Origin: Dermanyssus gallinae | Lineage: Eukaryota > Arthropoda > Arachnida > Mesostigmata > Dermanyssidae | NCBI GenBank assembly: GCA_003439945.1 | Contig: QVRM01001369.1 | Location: forward strand, 1,536,501 to 1,600,500 | DNA length: 64,000 nucleotides | Direction of reading: 5' to 3' | Shown: one piece after another, positions 21,273-34,188 of the stretch | Layout: the number at the start of each line of letters is the position of its first letter | How positions within the stretch are numbered: the stretch's first letter is position 1 | Notes under the pieces: model-generated | Databases searched by the model: none | Told to the model about the DNA's origin: nothing | The model's input: the letters and a program-made list of their open reading frames with translations, nothing else | Position numbers and translations under genes: made by a program

Positions 21273-23990
21273 GCTGATCCAGCTGTAAAGATTAAACGCC
21301 CCCAGACGTGCAACGTATCGAGGGATATATGACAGAAAGAAATCTGCTTTAAAGTCGCCGCCATCCAATAAAACAATTAAAATCCTGCCATTTGGAGTTT
21401 GTGGACACGTCTTCTATTGTTGTTTATGTAGTATGTATTGTTGTTTATGTAGTACTTTATTACAGTGTTGATGAAATATGTACTCTACTAGGCGTTGCGT
21501 CTGTTTAAACGCGTTATCGGAAAACAACGACTTGATTTGATTATTGAAATATTTTAGCACCAAATATGAGGTTTTTCTTCTTAACTAAAATAGTGTCATT
21601 TATATGGTATACTATCGCTGCAGTTATAGTATACAACATGTGCGGTTCTACGGCCCTGCCTAAGCATGTTAGGAATTCGGTCAAAAAATCTAAAACGCAC
21701 ACAGATACTTTAGGTAGACGAAAAAGGATTATGACAATGCATCGACTGTGGCTGCTGGGGTTGCCTTAGCAGTTTAATTGGCATTTGTTAATCAGTCCGT
21801 CTATATATTGCGTAAACTCATTTGTTGCCGTGATTAGTACTTTATTAAAACTATTACTTGATTATTTATCTAAATGAATTTAGTGACGGGTGTACACGGT
21901 TATCTATCTAGGTCAGGTATCTTAACTATTTGGGTGGGAATTTAATCCTTCGCCCATCGTTGTAAAGTGCAATTAAGGGAAACGAGCCAAAAACATTTTA
22001 GCCATGCTGCTAGTCTGGGACCTCAGATAAGTTTATACTGCAATTAATATTTTCAAAATGACTATCTCCCTTACCATTCTGTCTTCGAGTGCTTGCCTCT
22101 TTAACAATATTCTGTGGAAGATTTATTATGGGTAAATGCAACTTCGCCTCACTAGTTGTACAAACAGTATATCTTCTTCACGGGCTACTGCTTTCAAGGA
22201 GAAGCTAGTGCAAGGAAAAACTGCTAATATAAATTACTTTCATATGCTGCAATGCAATTAATAAAAACTGTTATAATCATAGTATTAATATTGACTTCTT
22301 ATCTTACCACCAGTGCCTTATTGCTGTAGCCTAAAAGCTATTAGGATGTACCACAAAAAGCCATAAGGCAATATAGAGATAGACCACCATTGTATTTTAT
22401 ATATATTTGATATCTCACCATAAGATTATTGATAATTGAAGGGGTAATTCCCATATTACCATGTAAATCACCAGACAATGAGTAAGATATGAGAAAAAAT
22501 ATATGTGAGAGCATTCAGGTCAGATTGAAACATTTCGGTATTTTTTACTACAGGTCAGTTGATGAGAAAAACAGATACAGTGAGTCTGCTTATTTGGAGG
22601 CTGATTTTTATATGCAATTGTCTTATTTTATATGCGATTGTTTGCGCCGCATGCAACTAAACCGAGTTAAATTGATCTCATCTTGAATTCGCATTTTCGG
22701 TTCGACTGCGTACGCAGTTGAATAGCTCCTTCTTACAGAAAAATCGCTGGAACGTGCAATCGATCGAGTTTAATTGGTCAATTACATGTCCAAAGATTTC
22801 AAAAGGTTGCGACAGTTGCACTCAAGACTCTAACAAGTGCGCTAGCCATGGTTTTTATCTACCGAGGTTTCACCGGCTCGATCACCGTTGTTGTTCAAAT
22901 GCTTTTAAAGCGGTGCTAACTAAAAATAATTGACAAACTATACCGCGATGAGAGAGTCAGCGACCGTACTGACACAAAAAATGGTTGGGAAAAACCCTAA
23001 ATATTTTTACATATTTGCCCTTTTATAGACGATCTTTCTTGTTGAGTTGCAAATTTGGTCAATATTGCTAAATTAAAAACAAGGACAAATGAGACTCGTT
23101 TTAGCATAATATTTACATGGAGTCGCTTTAGAGGTCTGATTGGGAGTCTGAAATATTTTTCATCCTAATAAAGTATCTCGTGCGCAGAGTTCTTGACTAG
23201 TAATTTTTCAAAGATGATTGCCTCAGATGACGATACCTCACTTTTATTGGGTATTCATCTCTCAGCTTTCAAAACTGATATTCAAGAAATACTTGGAAAA
23301 AATGTTGTTCGTGCAGGTTGGACAGGCCCTGCACTGTTCGTGCTTCAAAAACAAACCGCTTGGATATATCCAGTGTATTTATGTGCAAAAATGGTTCTAG
23401 TGTCATAAAGCAGTAAGCGGCCAAGTCATCAAATATCAATGAAACCTCAGCCTAACACCTCATTCCTCTTGGGATCTTTGGGGCCAAATCCCTTATTACG
23501 AATACGACGTTTCAACGAACTCTGACTTGTCGTCAAAGGCTCTCTTCGAATTTATAAAGTGTTGCGTATTTATTTTATGTGCGGCGTTAATTAGTTTAGG
23601 GCTGTGGGTGTCAGGCGTTTTTTATGCATGCACCCTTTTTGATACATTACACCCTTTACAGTGATTGAGGCGATTATACCACCTAATGCATTGTTCCCAA
23701 TCACCGCCGATACCAGAACAATGATGCGTCGTGCATGTAAAGAATCGACCCGCCGAACTCTCGCTCATCGCTTACCATTGTAGTCTAGGGCTCGCCTTCT
23801 TATGAGTTTTAATCACGGTAAGGAGTTTGCTTTGGAAATAAACATGTTGCCTGAGATCTAAAGGAGCTAGAGTGAGTGGTCAACAGAGCGCTAACGGACA
23901 CCTAGGTCAGCTTTTGGCCTCGAATCTTTGCACATTTTTCAAGCCCAGATTTTCAACGATTGCTAACGAATGCCCTTGTAAGTTCTTGTC
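21273..23990. other. Intergenic, no gene recognised
   Basis: AT-rich DNA with short chance frames only. A tandem attgttgtttatgtagta pair lies near 21415-21453. Confidence 0.5.
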
Positions 23991-23999
23991 ATAAACGAT

Positions 24000-24780
24000 A
24001 TATATATATATATATATTGGATTAGCCTCTCGATAACAGGGAACGACTTTGGTGTAGTACTAGATGGGCCTTACAAGAGTACCACATATACGTTATGAAG
24101 GAACGAAAGAGGCGCAGGTTCTACAGAACCCCGCTGATTGCTACAGCGGACACACGGCGTAGCTGTAAGAGGTGCTTGCAGTCCGTTGCCAGTCAAAGAG
24201 ACCACAAATGCCATTCATGTATCGCGCGGCAGACACTGCAACGGTCCAGGTACCGTTACGACAAATACCGCAGTATCTACTCTATACGATTGTACCAAAC
24301 TGACTCCACTACAAACAAAGAAATAGACAATCACGGCGCTTTGTTTTCCTTGACTTTAGTTGAAAGCACTACAAATCGAGTGTATTGCAGCTACTGGGTG
24401 ACCACAGGTCTTTAAGCCATTTGTGCCGCACATGCAGAGTGGAGCTACTGACAATTGCAAGCTTGTCGAATCTGATCGGCAGAAATTTAACACTACTTTG
24501 ACATGTTGAATTTTTTTATTTGCAAAGATGCTGTGCGCCAAATGTTAGACTCCTCCCGTATCGCAGGTTCAAAATGTCGTATACTTTTATTAGAGTTAGG
24601 CAAACGTTATAGCTCCTATCTTACAAAAGACAGTGAGAAACGACTATAAGTGGACAGAAAATAAATATGGCATGAACAGAATGTCTTCCCCGTCGAGGCA
24701 GTAAAAATGCATTTAGTCAGTTTAATGAAACTCCTTACTGCTTTTATAAAAGCATAAATAAAAATACCGTCTCCCTCCAA
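24000..24780. other. Intergenic, with unassigned frames
   Basis: An (AT)n tract lies at about 24000-24017. A 106-codon plus frame (24095-24415) is Arg/Cys-rich at its start, but an overlapping frame is equally open. No domain was recognised and I do not call a gene. Confidence 0.35.
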
Positions 24781-24797
24781 ATATATATATATATTTA
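24780..24797. repeat. (AT)n at the 3' side of the R2/R4-like LINE
   Basis: The AT tract abuts the 3' tail of the minus-strand LINE. A second tract abuts its truncated 5' end at 25691. Confidence 0.85.
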
Positions 24798-24801
24798 TAT
24801 A

Positions 24802-25690
24802 GAAAATATTGTGATGATTTATTAATCATTTACAATACGTTTGCACACTCGGCAGTGCTCGCCTTAATAAAAATGGTGGTAAAAAGGTGTCACGTGAAGT
24901 TAAGAGTCAGTTGTCCGTGTCCTTGCTTGATGGTAGCCCCCGCTCTTATGGACCCGGTGCGAGCGGTATATCCTCAAGGTTCCTTGCAAAGTTAAAACGG
25001 TGAGATCCATAAGATTCCTCTTCGTGACGCCGAGCCCCAAGAGCGTCCTCGCAGATTCGTAGTCCCATACACCACTCATAGAGATAGTGATGGATCCGAA
25101 TCTGCGAGGTTTTTGCGGGTCGGGGAGCGCCGCTCTTAGGAACTCGACGTCATATTTGGCGATCTTGTCTTGCCGTGCTTTTGCCAGGTCCCGGTTCGGG
25201 CCGCAAACCTCGGCATCTAAAACCCAGACCTCGGTAGGTGTTGTTATTACGAGGTCGGGCTTTAGACCCGGTGCGCCCGGTCGACGGAATACTCGCTCAC
25301 GAACCACCTCATGACCCCTTTCGCGGAGAAGACGCGCCACGCGATCACAGACGTCGTCATGTCTCTTTATGGTTTGTTTGTGTATTGTATCGCACATCTG
25401 AGCGACATGAGCCAACGTCTCAGGCGCATGACACCCGTGCCTACAACGTTTGTTGTAGCCCGGGCGTCCCCTGGCCAATCTGACACGCGTTGGTAGTGCG
25501 TTGATCCTGAGCTTTAGTAGGTTTAAATACTCCTTACCAAATAGGTAGGGCATACCCTTAATCCAGTAATGTACAAAGGGCGTTTCGTGTGCTTTTTTAA
25601 AATGTGCCCCATCAAACGTGTTGTGTAGTTGTTGAGACCAGTAGTCGGTCTCTTGTGTAGCGGTCTCAATGGAGGTTCCCAAGCGCTCGC
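24802..25690 (-). mobile_element. 5'-truncated R2/R4-like LINE inserted in (TA)n
   Basis: The minus-strand element comprises the C-terminal frame (24900-25682) and a roughly 95-bp 3' untranslated tail (24802-24899). The tail recurs alone at 21185-21248. TA tracts flank both ends directly. There is no poly(A). The RT domain is missing, as expected when reverse transcription stops early. Confidence 0.85.
24900..25682 (-). CDS. LINE C-terminal CCHC + restriction-like endonuclease domain (open frame, 5' truncated)
   Basis: About 260 codons without a stop. The frame carries LKLRINALPTRVRLARGRPG, then the CCHC motif CRHGC-x7-H-x4-C, RHDDV, and an endonuclease signature GLKPDLVI followed by VWVLDAEV and, later, KIAKY. 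This matches the restriction-like endonuclease of R2/R4/NeSL-type retrotransposons: CX3CX7HX4C, PD-(x12-14)-D/E, and a K-x-x-K-Y element. The endonuclease nicks DNA to prime reverse transcription. The product has no RT here and no start codon of its own near the truncation, so it is not a complete protein. An intact frame suggests a recent insertion. Frames on the opposite strand are shadows. Confidence 0.85.
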   Translation of the reverse strand: MGTSIETATQETDYWSQQLHNTFDGAHFKKAHETPFVHYWIKGMPYLFGKEYLNLLKLRINALPTRVRLARGRPGYNKRCRHGCHAPETLAHVAQMCDTIHKQTIKRHDDVCDRVARLLRERGHEVVRERVFRRPGAPGLKPDLVITTPTEVWVLDAEVCGPNRDLAKARQDKIAKYDVEFLRAALPDPQKPRRFGSITISMSGVWDYESARTLLGLGVTKRNLMDLTVLTLQGTLRIYRSHRVHKSGGYHQARTRTTDS

Positions 25691-25769
25691 TATATATATA
25701 TATATATTCAATTCAAACATGGTTTATTTACGGAACTGCATACATTCACATGCTTAAGTTCTCGTTATA

Positions 25770-25811
<42 letters not shown>
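25691..25811. repeat. (TA)n at the LINE 5' truncation plus a long (AT)n
   Basis: TA tract 25691-25707 touches the truncated end of the LINE. A second, longer tract lies at about 25768-25811. Confidence 0.85.
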
Positions 25812-25813
<2 letters not shown>

Positions 25814-27520
25814 CTGAAATTTATTTTGCTCATTTGTAATCGCCACATCTGTTTATAAATGGCTCTCCCTTAAAAATCGATTACTTGAAAAACGGTATGT
25901 TGTAGAGTTACTAAGCTCGTGAGCAAGTGTCAAAATATGATGACGCCACCTACCGAATGACATAGAGAGTTCAACCTTTTCCCCGGGCACAACTAAACTA
26001 TTTTTCAAGGTTGTCAATTACAGGCTACTAGATATAGTCACAAAAGAAACAAGTATTTTCTGGCATAAACAGCACCAAAAACTACACATAATATAATCTG
26101 TCCTAAGCTTTAATATTTTATTTAATAATTTTTGTTTCTAACCACATCAGGCGTAAATTCTCGATGATCGTAGAAGTCAAACGTGAAAAAGGGGAAAATC
26201 ATATATGTGTACCTTTTTGAAAATTTCCTTTATCTGCTAGGTATTCTATGTACTATGGCATTAAATTAACGCACTATGTGCGTTTTCTATATTACTTACT
26301 AGGATACTTTAACCCAAATCAGCAAGTCTTACGAAAAAAATCGCTTTATTGAGGGCGTCGTGTTTGAGTGCACAATTTGCAGTACCAGAGAGTCGCCGAC
26401 ATTTGTCGCATTAGAATTAGACATATGACGGCTGCTTGGACATTGGATATTTATTGATGCATCGCCTATACGACACAGGTGCGCGAGCTAAAGCAAAAAA
26501 AATTGGGGCGTCGGTGAAAACGCCACCGGTCACTTTTTCTTGTTTACCAGAATATTGTGTGCTTGTCAATTGAGTTGAGTCAGGCTCTCCCACGTGCACT
26601 GCCACAACAGCAATGTGGCGTGAGCAGGCAGCACACTCTTGTGTTCGATCACCACTCGCTTGGCGACGGCTGTATCGAGAGAAATTCGAATCTTCTAACT
26701 CGACGCAAATTCTGGGACTAAGCCACTACTATTGTGACGAATGTATGTATTTATGTATGTGTGTATGCATGCATGCCGATATCGTTATCACACAGCATCA
26801 GAAAGTGCAGTGACAGTAATCATATTGATTGAATTTCACTCCATCTGCCCTCTTTTTCTCCACGCCGCCTGTGTATGTGTATATATATATATGTTCCGTC
26901 TAAACGGCTCAACTGTGTCGCTGGTAGGAGTAAATCAGGTCGTCTGCCAGCTATTACATAATTGTGGTGTAACACATATATATATATATATATATATATA
27001 GACCGCAATCCGGCCCAATCCGGTGCAGTTGTTTCTCGTGCTCTACTTCAGAAATTTGCCATCGCCGTCATTTCGATCGACTGTTGCGTAGGTAATTATC
27101 CACGACGCGATAATCACGCTGAAATCGACAACTGAAGTTGCGTAGCGTGCGGAGACGAAGCCAGCAGCAGCAGCAACAAGTCGACTGGCAAAAGTAACGC
27201 AGTTTGTGGCCGCATTTGTGGCCTGCTTCATCGTCATTCAAGCCGTCGCTGCCATCATCGTGGCCTTTCGTCGCTGCGAACTTTTAGACATCGGCATATC
27301 AACTGCTCCGAGGATAAACAAAGTGTTATCACAACAGTTGACAGAGAAAACACCTGACTTCACCCACCTGCCGCACGTTGCTGTTCAAACAATAAACATG
27401 TTCGATATATATATATATAGAAATTACCACCTGGTGATTGACCAAGTTTGAAAAACTCAAGCCGCTAACGGGAATTTTTCCCCGTTAAAAAAATCCTTGG
27501 TGTTAACTATGCCGTCATTC

Positions 27521-27553
<33 letters not shown>

Positions 27554-28870
27554 GGGCTGAGTAGGGATTGTATCATTGGCACCTTTCTCTGGCATGTGTC
27601 GCGCCAATATCGAACTTACGACTTGTGATGAGGCAATTCCGACTGCTGCTCATGTGCATTATATATATATATATATATATATATAGGGTGATTATTCGCT
27701 TAACATGTATGCATTAATACACGTGTCACTCTTTTATATCAGGGGCGCTTAAAGCGGAAGCATAAGCATTTATGTTTAGATATCCAGGATTTTCCCAACC
27801 GTCCTTGTGACAGCATATGTCGACAACGAGCAGCGGTATGGTTTAACATCTATTCTCAGTAAGCATCGCTCGGAAAAATTCAGGCGACAACAGAGACAAA
27901 ACTGCAGACACCCCGGTAGATAACAACTATGGCTAAGACACTTGCCCCCCAGACCACGCCGGTAGCACTTAGCTTTATTTTCTATTGATTGGTTTACATC
28001 TCCTGCATAAAAGGAACACACACGTGTACATATCTGCATGTTCATTACGGCTTCATTACGGAGTTTGCACGAGCACACAATACATATATATATATATATA
28101 TATATATAGATATAACATTTCGACTCCTTCATTTGGCAAACTATTTCCTGGTGTCCAATTTAGAGCTTTCCATACATAATCTGCATAAAGATAACAGCTC
28201 ACCAACAATGCTGTGCTGTATATGTCGATAGAGCGCATGTCCGTCATATATACACTATTTGGTGTGAAGCAAACTGCATTTTGCTGCGGGGTGCTATGCT
28301 GCTCATGCTATGTGGTGGTAATTATTTACTTGGCGGACGATACCACGAAGCCACGGCAAGTTCATTGGGCTTCGGCTTTGTCCGCATCTTTGCCTGGCCA
28401 CATCCAATCGCTGACGTGCTTGTCGTTTTGATCAGATGAACCACCAAGCCGCCACAGCTCAAGTACGTAGAGGGCGATGATAAAAGGGGATTAGGACGTC
28501 GCTATGGGGTCAGCAGCGAGACTTCTCTGCACCCAGCGGTCGGGCCAGTAGTGGTGGTGGTGGTGGTGGAAGTGATGATCATACTCGTTCATACGGTAGC
28601 TGCATTTCGTACCGTCGGCACGATTCGGAACAAAGGGTTAGCCACTGCCGCAAGCCTGCAGCTGGTGTGCTGCACGCCAGGGAGAGGTTTTGCGCCCGAT
28701 ATCCACCCTCGTACGCAATGAAGGCACGCCGTAATCTAAGGCCATACAGTGCAGGCTAGCTTGGTAGTGGCATGGCATTTGCCCACTGGCTGATGTCGGT
28801 GGCTCAATAGTTACTGAAGCCGGTGTGTAAAGACGAGGACAGGCTACACTAACTAAAGAGGTGTGAGGTA
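25812..28870. other. Intergenic with many AT tracts
   Basis: Long (AT)n tracts lie near 26976-27000, 27522-27550, 27659-27686 and 28084-28109, with shorter ones at 26879 and 27405. A GC-richer patch lies at 26600-27300, and a (GGT)n run (28551-28570) sits in another at 28400-28850. No exon was recognised. Confidence 0.5.
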
Positions 28871-28873
28871 GAT

Positions 28874-29206
28874 ATGCCCTTGCGCACAGAGGTACTGCTA
28901 CTTTGCGCCCTCCCTATGAAAGGGCTTACTCCATTCTACGTGCTGTATGATCCGAACCACCGCAATAAAGTAAAGGCGGTGTCTGTCTTATATGTCAGTG
29001 AATGCTATATCTGCAAATGGGGCAAACTAAAAGCTTATGTGAAAGAACTTCTTGAACAAGGGGCGCAGCATACCAAGAAGCCATGCGATAAACGTCCAAC
29101 AAGCAAAATTGAACACTGCACCCTAAGCCGTGATTTCCATGACGTCAAGACACAGAAGTTTCAACTAGATTACGAAACGAATACAAATATCGTGAAATAT
29201 GCGTAG
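28874..29206 (+). other. Unassigned 110-codon open frame
   Basis: The frame starts at an ATG after a GC-rich stretch and is Lys-rich with three nearby Cys (SECYICKWGK). Its composition is not simple-repeat. I recognise no family and see no splice partner or overlapping TE signature. It could be an exon, a retroelement scrap or chance. The following stretch to 30415 holds nothing that I recognise. Confidence 0.15.
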
Positions 29207-30414
29207 TGCACCAGGGAGGCCTGTAAGGCATTGCGATCAAATCGATGCGGTGTTAAGTGTACGGCAAGGAAATACAGCATGCGCGAGCAGGAATTCGAGC
29301 ATATTGTATCGGCAAGATACTAGGGGTACATAACCTAACAAATGTTAAAATTGTCGCATCGGCCAGCTTTGTCCTAGTTGGAAGGAAAATGTACTGAAAT
29401 GTCTTCTATCAATGCAAGTTGACGATAAATCAAGTTAATAAAACTAATTTTAGGTTCGCTTGTCTCTCCAAAGTATCGGGGGCTAAGATTAAAAGCGTTG
29501 GTATTGGGTTCTTAGTTATAGATTAACTTTATTTGACCAAGCTGTGTCTGATAACTCCAATAGAAAGTAACAAAGACCAGAATAAAAAGCGGATGAAATA
29601 AACAAACATTGTACAAAATGTTACCTTAAATGATATTGGCATTCTCTGGATAAATATAATATGATTGCAGCATCTAAAACAAAAATATGCTTGCTTCTGA
29701 GTCAAAATCTAGTTATTGGGATTAAACAGCATGTCTAGGGGAACAATTTCATCACGCAAAAGCGGCATGTGATCAAACCATGTTGTGGCCGATCACCAGC
29801 TTAAGCACGCGAAAGACTGTAACGCCGCTGAGGATAGATATTGAAAAGGATAGCAGACAATTAACAATCAGGGTCGTAGAGCAGAGCGAAGGTATTTGGT
29901 ACTAGATACGTTGGGAATATAACTAAAAGGAACCTTAATAAACACGAGTTGAAGACAGCACAGAAGCAAAAGAGACATCCGAAGAAGAACATGTCCAAAC
30001 GCACTATCAACGTCTACCCTAAAATGACTCGGCAAATGGGAAATTCCTACTTAGGAGAGCTGCTAGTCTTTGGGTAAGAGCTGTTTAGGAAGAAAAGAAA
30101 AATCTAGCAGGAGTCACCTAACAGCTTGTCGATTTATTACGGTATCCGCGGTAACGTATAGGTTGTTGCGAGAGGTATCACATTTTAGAGGAATGTGCGG
30201 AGAAAAGTAAAATCCTTAAAGAAATGCAACATTAATTCATATTGATGGAAAGAACATCATCTTTATTCAAATGTCCCGCCTTGTGAAAAGGCCTTACATG
30301 CATTTTCCTGGAGGCCACAGACCAAAAAGAATCCTATTTTACGCTTATTGATCATATGACAGAATCAATAGGGACACGTTCTCAATGAATTCTACCTCGG
30401 TTTATTAATATCCG

Positions 30415-30960
30415 CGGATCTTACATTTTCTGCGCATTAAAGAAAACTAGTGAACTCAACATACATACTTGTGAACATGCTATTTCGTTTGTTTTATTAG
30501 AAAGGACCCAAATGTGTATATTCGTCTGTATAAAGCAATTGTGCTATCCAAACTTTTATATTGTTCACCCGTTTGGAGCCCATACTTGAGCAAGCACATA
30601 GCCGTGATTGAACGTGTTCAGAGAAGGTTTCTTAAAAGCTCTGTGGAAGATGTGATATCGAGCCAAATGCTGTAAACCTTCCGTCGCTGTCGATTTTACT
30701 GAAAAACAACGACACGCGACCACCGCAACTTGCAAATGCTGATCTTATCAACCGTTTCTTCGATGTGACAATAAACAATCGCAGAAATCAAATAATGTTT
30801 TTACCAAAATGTATTGCAAGACTTGAAGCAACCAATAATATGTTCGCCTGGCGTGTAGCCAGAGAATCACACAACATGGCGGCCTCGTGGGCGTCATTGC
30901 CTACCTAGCCTCCTTTCCACTTTTTTTCGGTAAATAAAGGCGCTTTCTATTCTATTCTAA
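30415..30960 (+). mobile_element. CR1/Jockey-like LINE 3' end (pseudogene)
   Basis: The plus strand gives SADLTFSAH, a frame change, then LYKAIVLSKLLYCSPVWSPY and IAVIERVQRRFLK. This is the classic post-catalytic block of CR1/L2/Jockey-type RTs. Further on come NLPSLSILLKNND, then LPKCIARLEATNNMFAWR and the end of the frame near 30908. The element closes with aaataaaggcgctttctatt and a TTCTA repeat. Stops and a frameshift between blocks make it dead. The RT catalytic core is absent. Confidence 0.8.
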
Positions 30961-32186
30961 GTGTACTGGTCTTGGCAATACCTGGATTAGTCTAATCAGG
31001 CTAGTATGACCACCACGATAACACACTAACTTTTTAGCAGGATAGTCACACATTTTAAGAAACAAAAAATAACTCTCTAAGGAAATATGCTTTCTCGGCA
31101 AAATTTCTACGTCTCATTCTTTTTAACAACCAAAGTAAGTGACGTTAAATGCTCATAAAACTTGAGAATTAAAACCCAAGTCCTCAGCACTCATTCAGTC
31201 CTTGTGACGCAGTGCCGCCAAATAAAAGTCGCCCTTGAGCTCAATAATCTTTATAACATTTTGTTTAAAATACGTGGCTAGCTGCAAGTAGAAGGTAAAA
31301 TAAACTGGCAGAGTGCGAATGAACGCGTATTTTTGCTGTATGATTGATTATTGGACAGTCTTCGCATGGATATATCCTGCTAGCCATAAATATGAGTCTG
31401 ATGTATAAGATCTGACGTTGCGATGGCATTCTGCACCCCGCTAGCTTTGTTTTTGTATTACCAAAGATTGTTTTTCGTTGAATATGTACACGTCTGCCTT
31501 ATTCATAGAATCATTTGTCTAGAGCGATACGCTCTTCTACACAAAGCATCGCAAGATGATTTAACGCTGCCAACGTATGTTGTCCAAACTCTCAAACTTC
31601 GCTTTGCGCCTGGACTTTCTTTTAAAAATATTAGGAAATCAACGAATTTATGACAATACGCGCCACTTTCCAAATGGACGACTGATAACAATAAAAGTAA
31701 CAATGTTTTTCTCGATCGAGGGGTAGACGGGTCATTCCCGAGTACCTATTGTGTTCGATCTTTGGTCGGAAAGCCCCATCCTTACTACTCTGACTTATTT
31801 CGTTGGAGATCAATGTTCGCCAATTTGCTATTCGACCACCACAATATCTCTCGCTCACAAAGTCAAACAAGATGATGACGATAGCGAGGTCCACCGCAGC
31901 AGATATGTGGATAAACGTCAAATCCAATCAAATATTATTAGCCAATCAAATATATCGCAACAAAGACAGAAGTCTGGTCGTAGGCGCACGTATCAATCGT
32001 TTCAGTCAACATTCTGACAACTACACTTATGAACTAGACAAAAGCTGCTCTTGTTAGTAGAGATTACAACAAAAATTCGTGGTCAGTGCCTATCTGGATA
32101 TTAAGCCAAGGCAATCAAGACACTGTGTTCATGCAGTTAGGAGTCCTGGTTACCTAATCTATCTGTTGTTTGTTTCTTCCTATTGT

Positions 32187-32219
<33 letters not shown>

Positions 32220-32898
32220 CGTTGTTAATATTATTATTATACTGTTAATACTGTTGCCTGAAGGGGTCTATTAACATCACGGTTTAGCTCCTTACTCGAA
32301 ATAGATTTGGCATATATGACAACAAAAAGCAATATACAGATGCACACACTCAAACAAATACGTAAATACAGTGGTCTCGTGGCCAAGAATGCGTTGGAAA
32401 GTAGCCTAGGACGCTTTGCTTATAATTAGATCGAAGATCAAGAGACGAAGCGTGTCTTGGCGTTTAGTGGAGCAGGCGGCGCCGTAATCTAGTTCATATG
32501 CATGCATGAAGCCTAGCCTAAACACACACACATACACATTATAGGATCAAAAGGCATGGCTGAATACACGCATATATATATACGATTTTAATCAAATTTC
32601 TAATTTTCGGCTCCAGACTGAAGTCGAAATGTTGAAATACGTCAAATTGGTAACAGCCACAAACACTATCGCCCTGTAGTACCCTGTTGTCGAGCGGTTC
32701 AGTGCCGTACCGTAGTGCATAATCCTACCTGTTTTATCATATAGGACTGTATATCGCATAACGACCATATATATATACTGTATAGTGTAAGTACCTGGCG
32801 AGTAAGTCATATTACCGGACCTGACGCAGCACAAGATGAGTAGATGCCGAGAACGTGCTTTTAGCGGTTTAGTAAATGTCAAGGTCAACGTGTATATA
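30961..32898. other. Intergenic, no gene recognised
   Basis: A (GTT)n tract at about 32183-32226 is the only clear structure. Short open frames near 31423 and 31751-32057 overlap each other on both strands and show no family signal. Confidence 0.5.
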
Positions 32899-34188
32899 CA
32901 GGTAGTTCAATAAGTTCTTAGAATGAAAACCGAGAATTTTCCAAATCATGTTTTTAAATTTTTCTTATTCGATATACTCCCCGAGAAGCTCAATACACTT
33001 TTCCCACCAAGATTTCAGAGCTTTCATACCTCTTGAGTAGAATTCCGCATCGTTAGACTGAAATTAGGCATTGACAGCAGCCTTAACCTCTTCATTGCTG
33101 GAAAAACGCTTTCCACCAAGACTATTCTTCAAATGTCCGAAGAGGAAATAATCAGAGGGGGCCAGGTCTGGAGAATAGGAGGGTTGTTCAATAAGTTCGA
33201 ACCTCAGTTGGGCCAGTTTTGCCGATGCTTGCCGGGACTTGTGTGCAGGAGCATTGCCCTGGTTAAACGGGACAACCTTCTTCTGCAAAGCGGGCCGTTT
33301 CACGATGAGTTCTTGCTAACGGCAGTCCAACAGTCTTGCATAATATTCTCCTGTGATCGTTTTACAGCTCTCAAGGTAGTCGACCAGCATTATTCTACAT
33401 TGGTCTTAAAAAACTGTAGCCATCACCTTTCCGGTCAATGCCGTTGTCCGCACCCTCTTCGGAGGTCCTTCATCAGGTGCACACCATTGGCAAGATGCTT
33501 CTTGGGTCTCGGGAGTGTAGTGATGAACCCGGCTTTCATCGACGGTCATGAATCTGCACCAAAAATCCGACAGATTGTTCGACATCTTGGCCAAATTTCG
33601 CTGTAAAGCCAAAACAGGCGCGTCTTTTTGGCCTTGCTTGAGCAAATGCGGCAGCCATTTTGCTCTAAGCTATTTCATCTTTAAGTTTTCGTGTAAGATA
33701 AAATGCACACTGCCTAAACTAATCCCTAATGCCTCCGCTACTTCCTTAATGTTCATTCGCTTATCTGTGCCAAGAATTTTTCGCACTTTCTCTACGTTTT
33801 CCTCATCAGTTGCCGTTTTTTGGCCTCCTAGACGTAGTTCATCCTCGGTGCTCCTGCGACCTCTTTTTAACACATTAATCCAGTTGGAAACAGTGGCAAA
33901 ACATGGCGCAGAGTCACTGTACGTCTCGTCTAACTCAATTTTTACTTGGGTTGCATTCCAACCTTTGAAATAAAAATGCTTGATAACCACTCGAAACTCT
34001 TTTTTCTCCATTTTTAAAAATCACGCCGATACGTTGCACGGGAAAAGCTATCAAACGAAATTGCAACGGCCAATCACCATAATATATTGAGTGCTAGCAG
34101 TCGAAAAGTTGCAGTTCCTATAAGCGGTGAAAGCGTGCCAAAATTCGAATTCTAAAAAGCTCATTCTAAGAACTTATTGAACTACCTG
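32899..34188 (-). mobile_element. mariner element 1 (1.29 kb, complete ends)
   Basis: The element has 28-bp terminal inverted repeats that are exactly complementary (32899-32926 and 34161-34188; outer bases caggtagttcaataagttct). TA flanks both sides (32897-32898 and 34189-34190), as expected from Tc1/mariner insertion. It encodes a broken mariner transposase on the minus strand. The identical ends next to a damaged gene suggest fairly recent non-autonomous movement or chance conservation. Confidence 0.95.
33064..34011 (-). pseudogene. Broken mariner transposase
   Basis: The start codon is at 34011. The first 113 codons carry the two helix-turn-helix regions of the DNA-binding domain (IKHFYFKGWNATQVKIELDE, TVSNWINVLKRG, IKEVAEALGISLGSVHFIL). 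The frame then shifts. A middle piece (33406-33645) has NLAKMSNNLSDFW and TVDESRVHHYTPE, with Arg where mariners usually have Trp. A last piece (33064-33303) has NAPAHKS and YSPDLAPSDYFLF, containing the third catalytic Asp. The block around the second Asp lies in a disrupted stretch and was not clearly found. Frameshifts and a missing motif make it inactive. Confidence 0.9.

Noticed and set aside
33133..33606. Plus-strand 157-codon frame over mariner 1
   Set aside because: It is a shadow of the minus-strand transposase.
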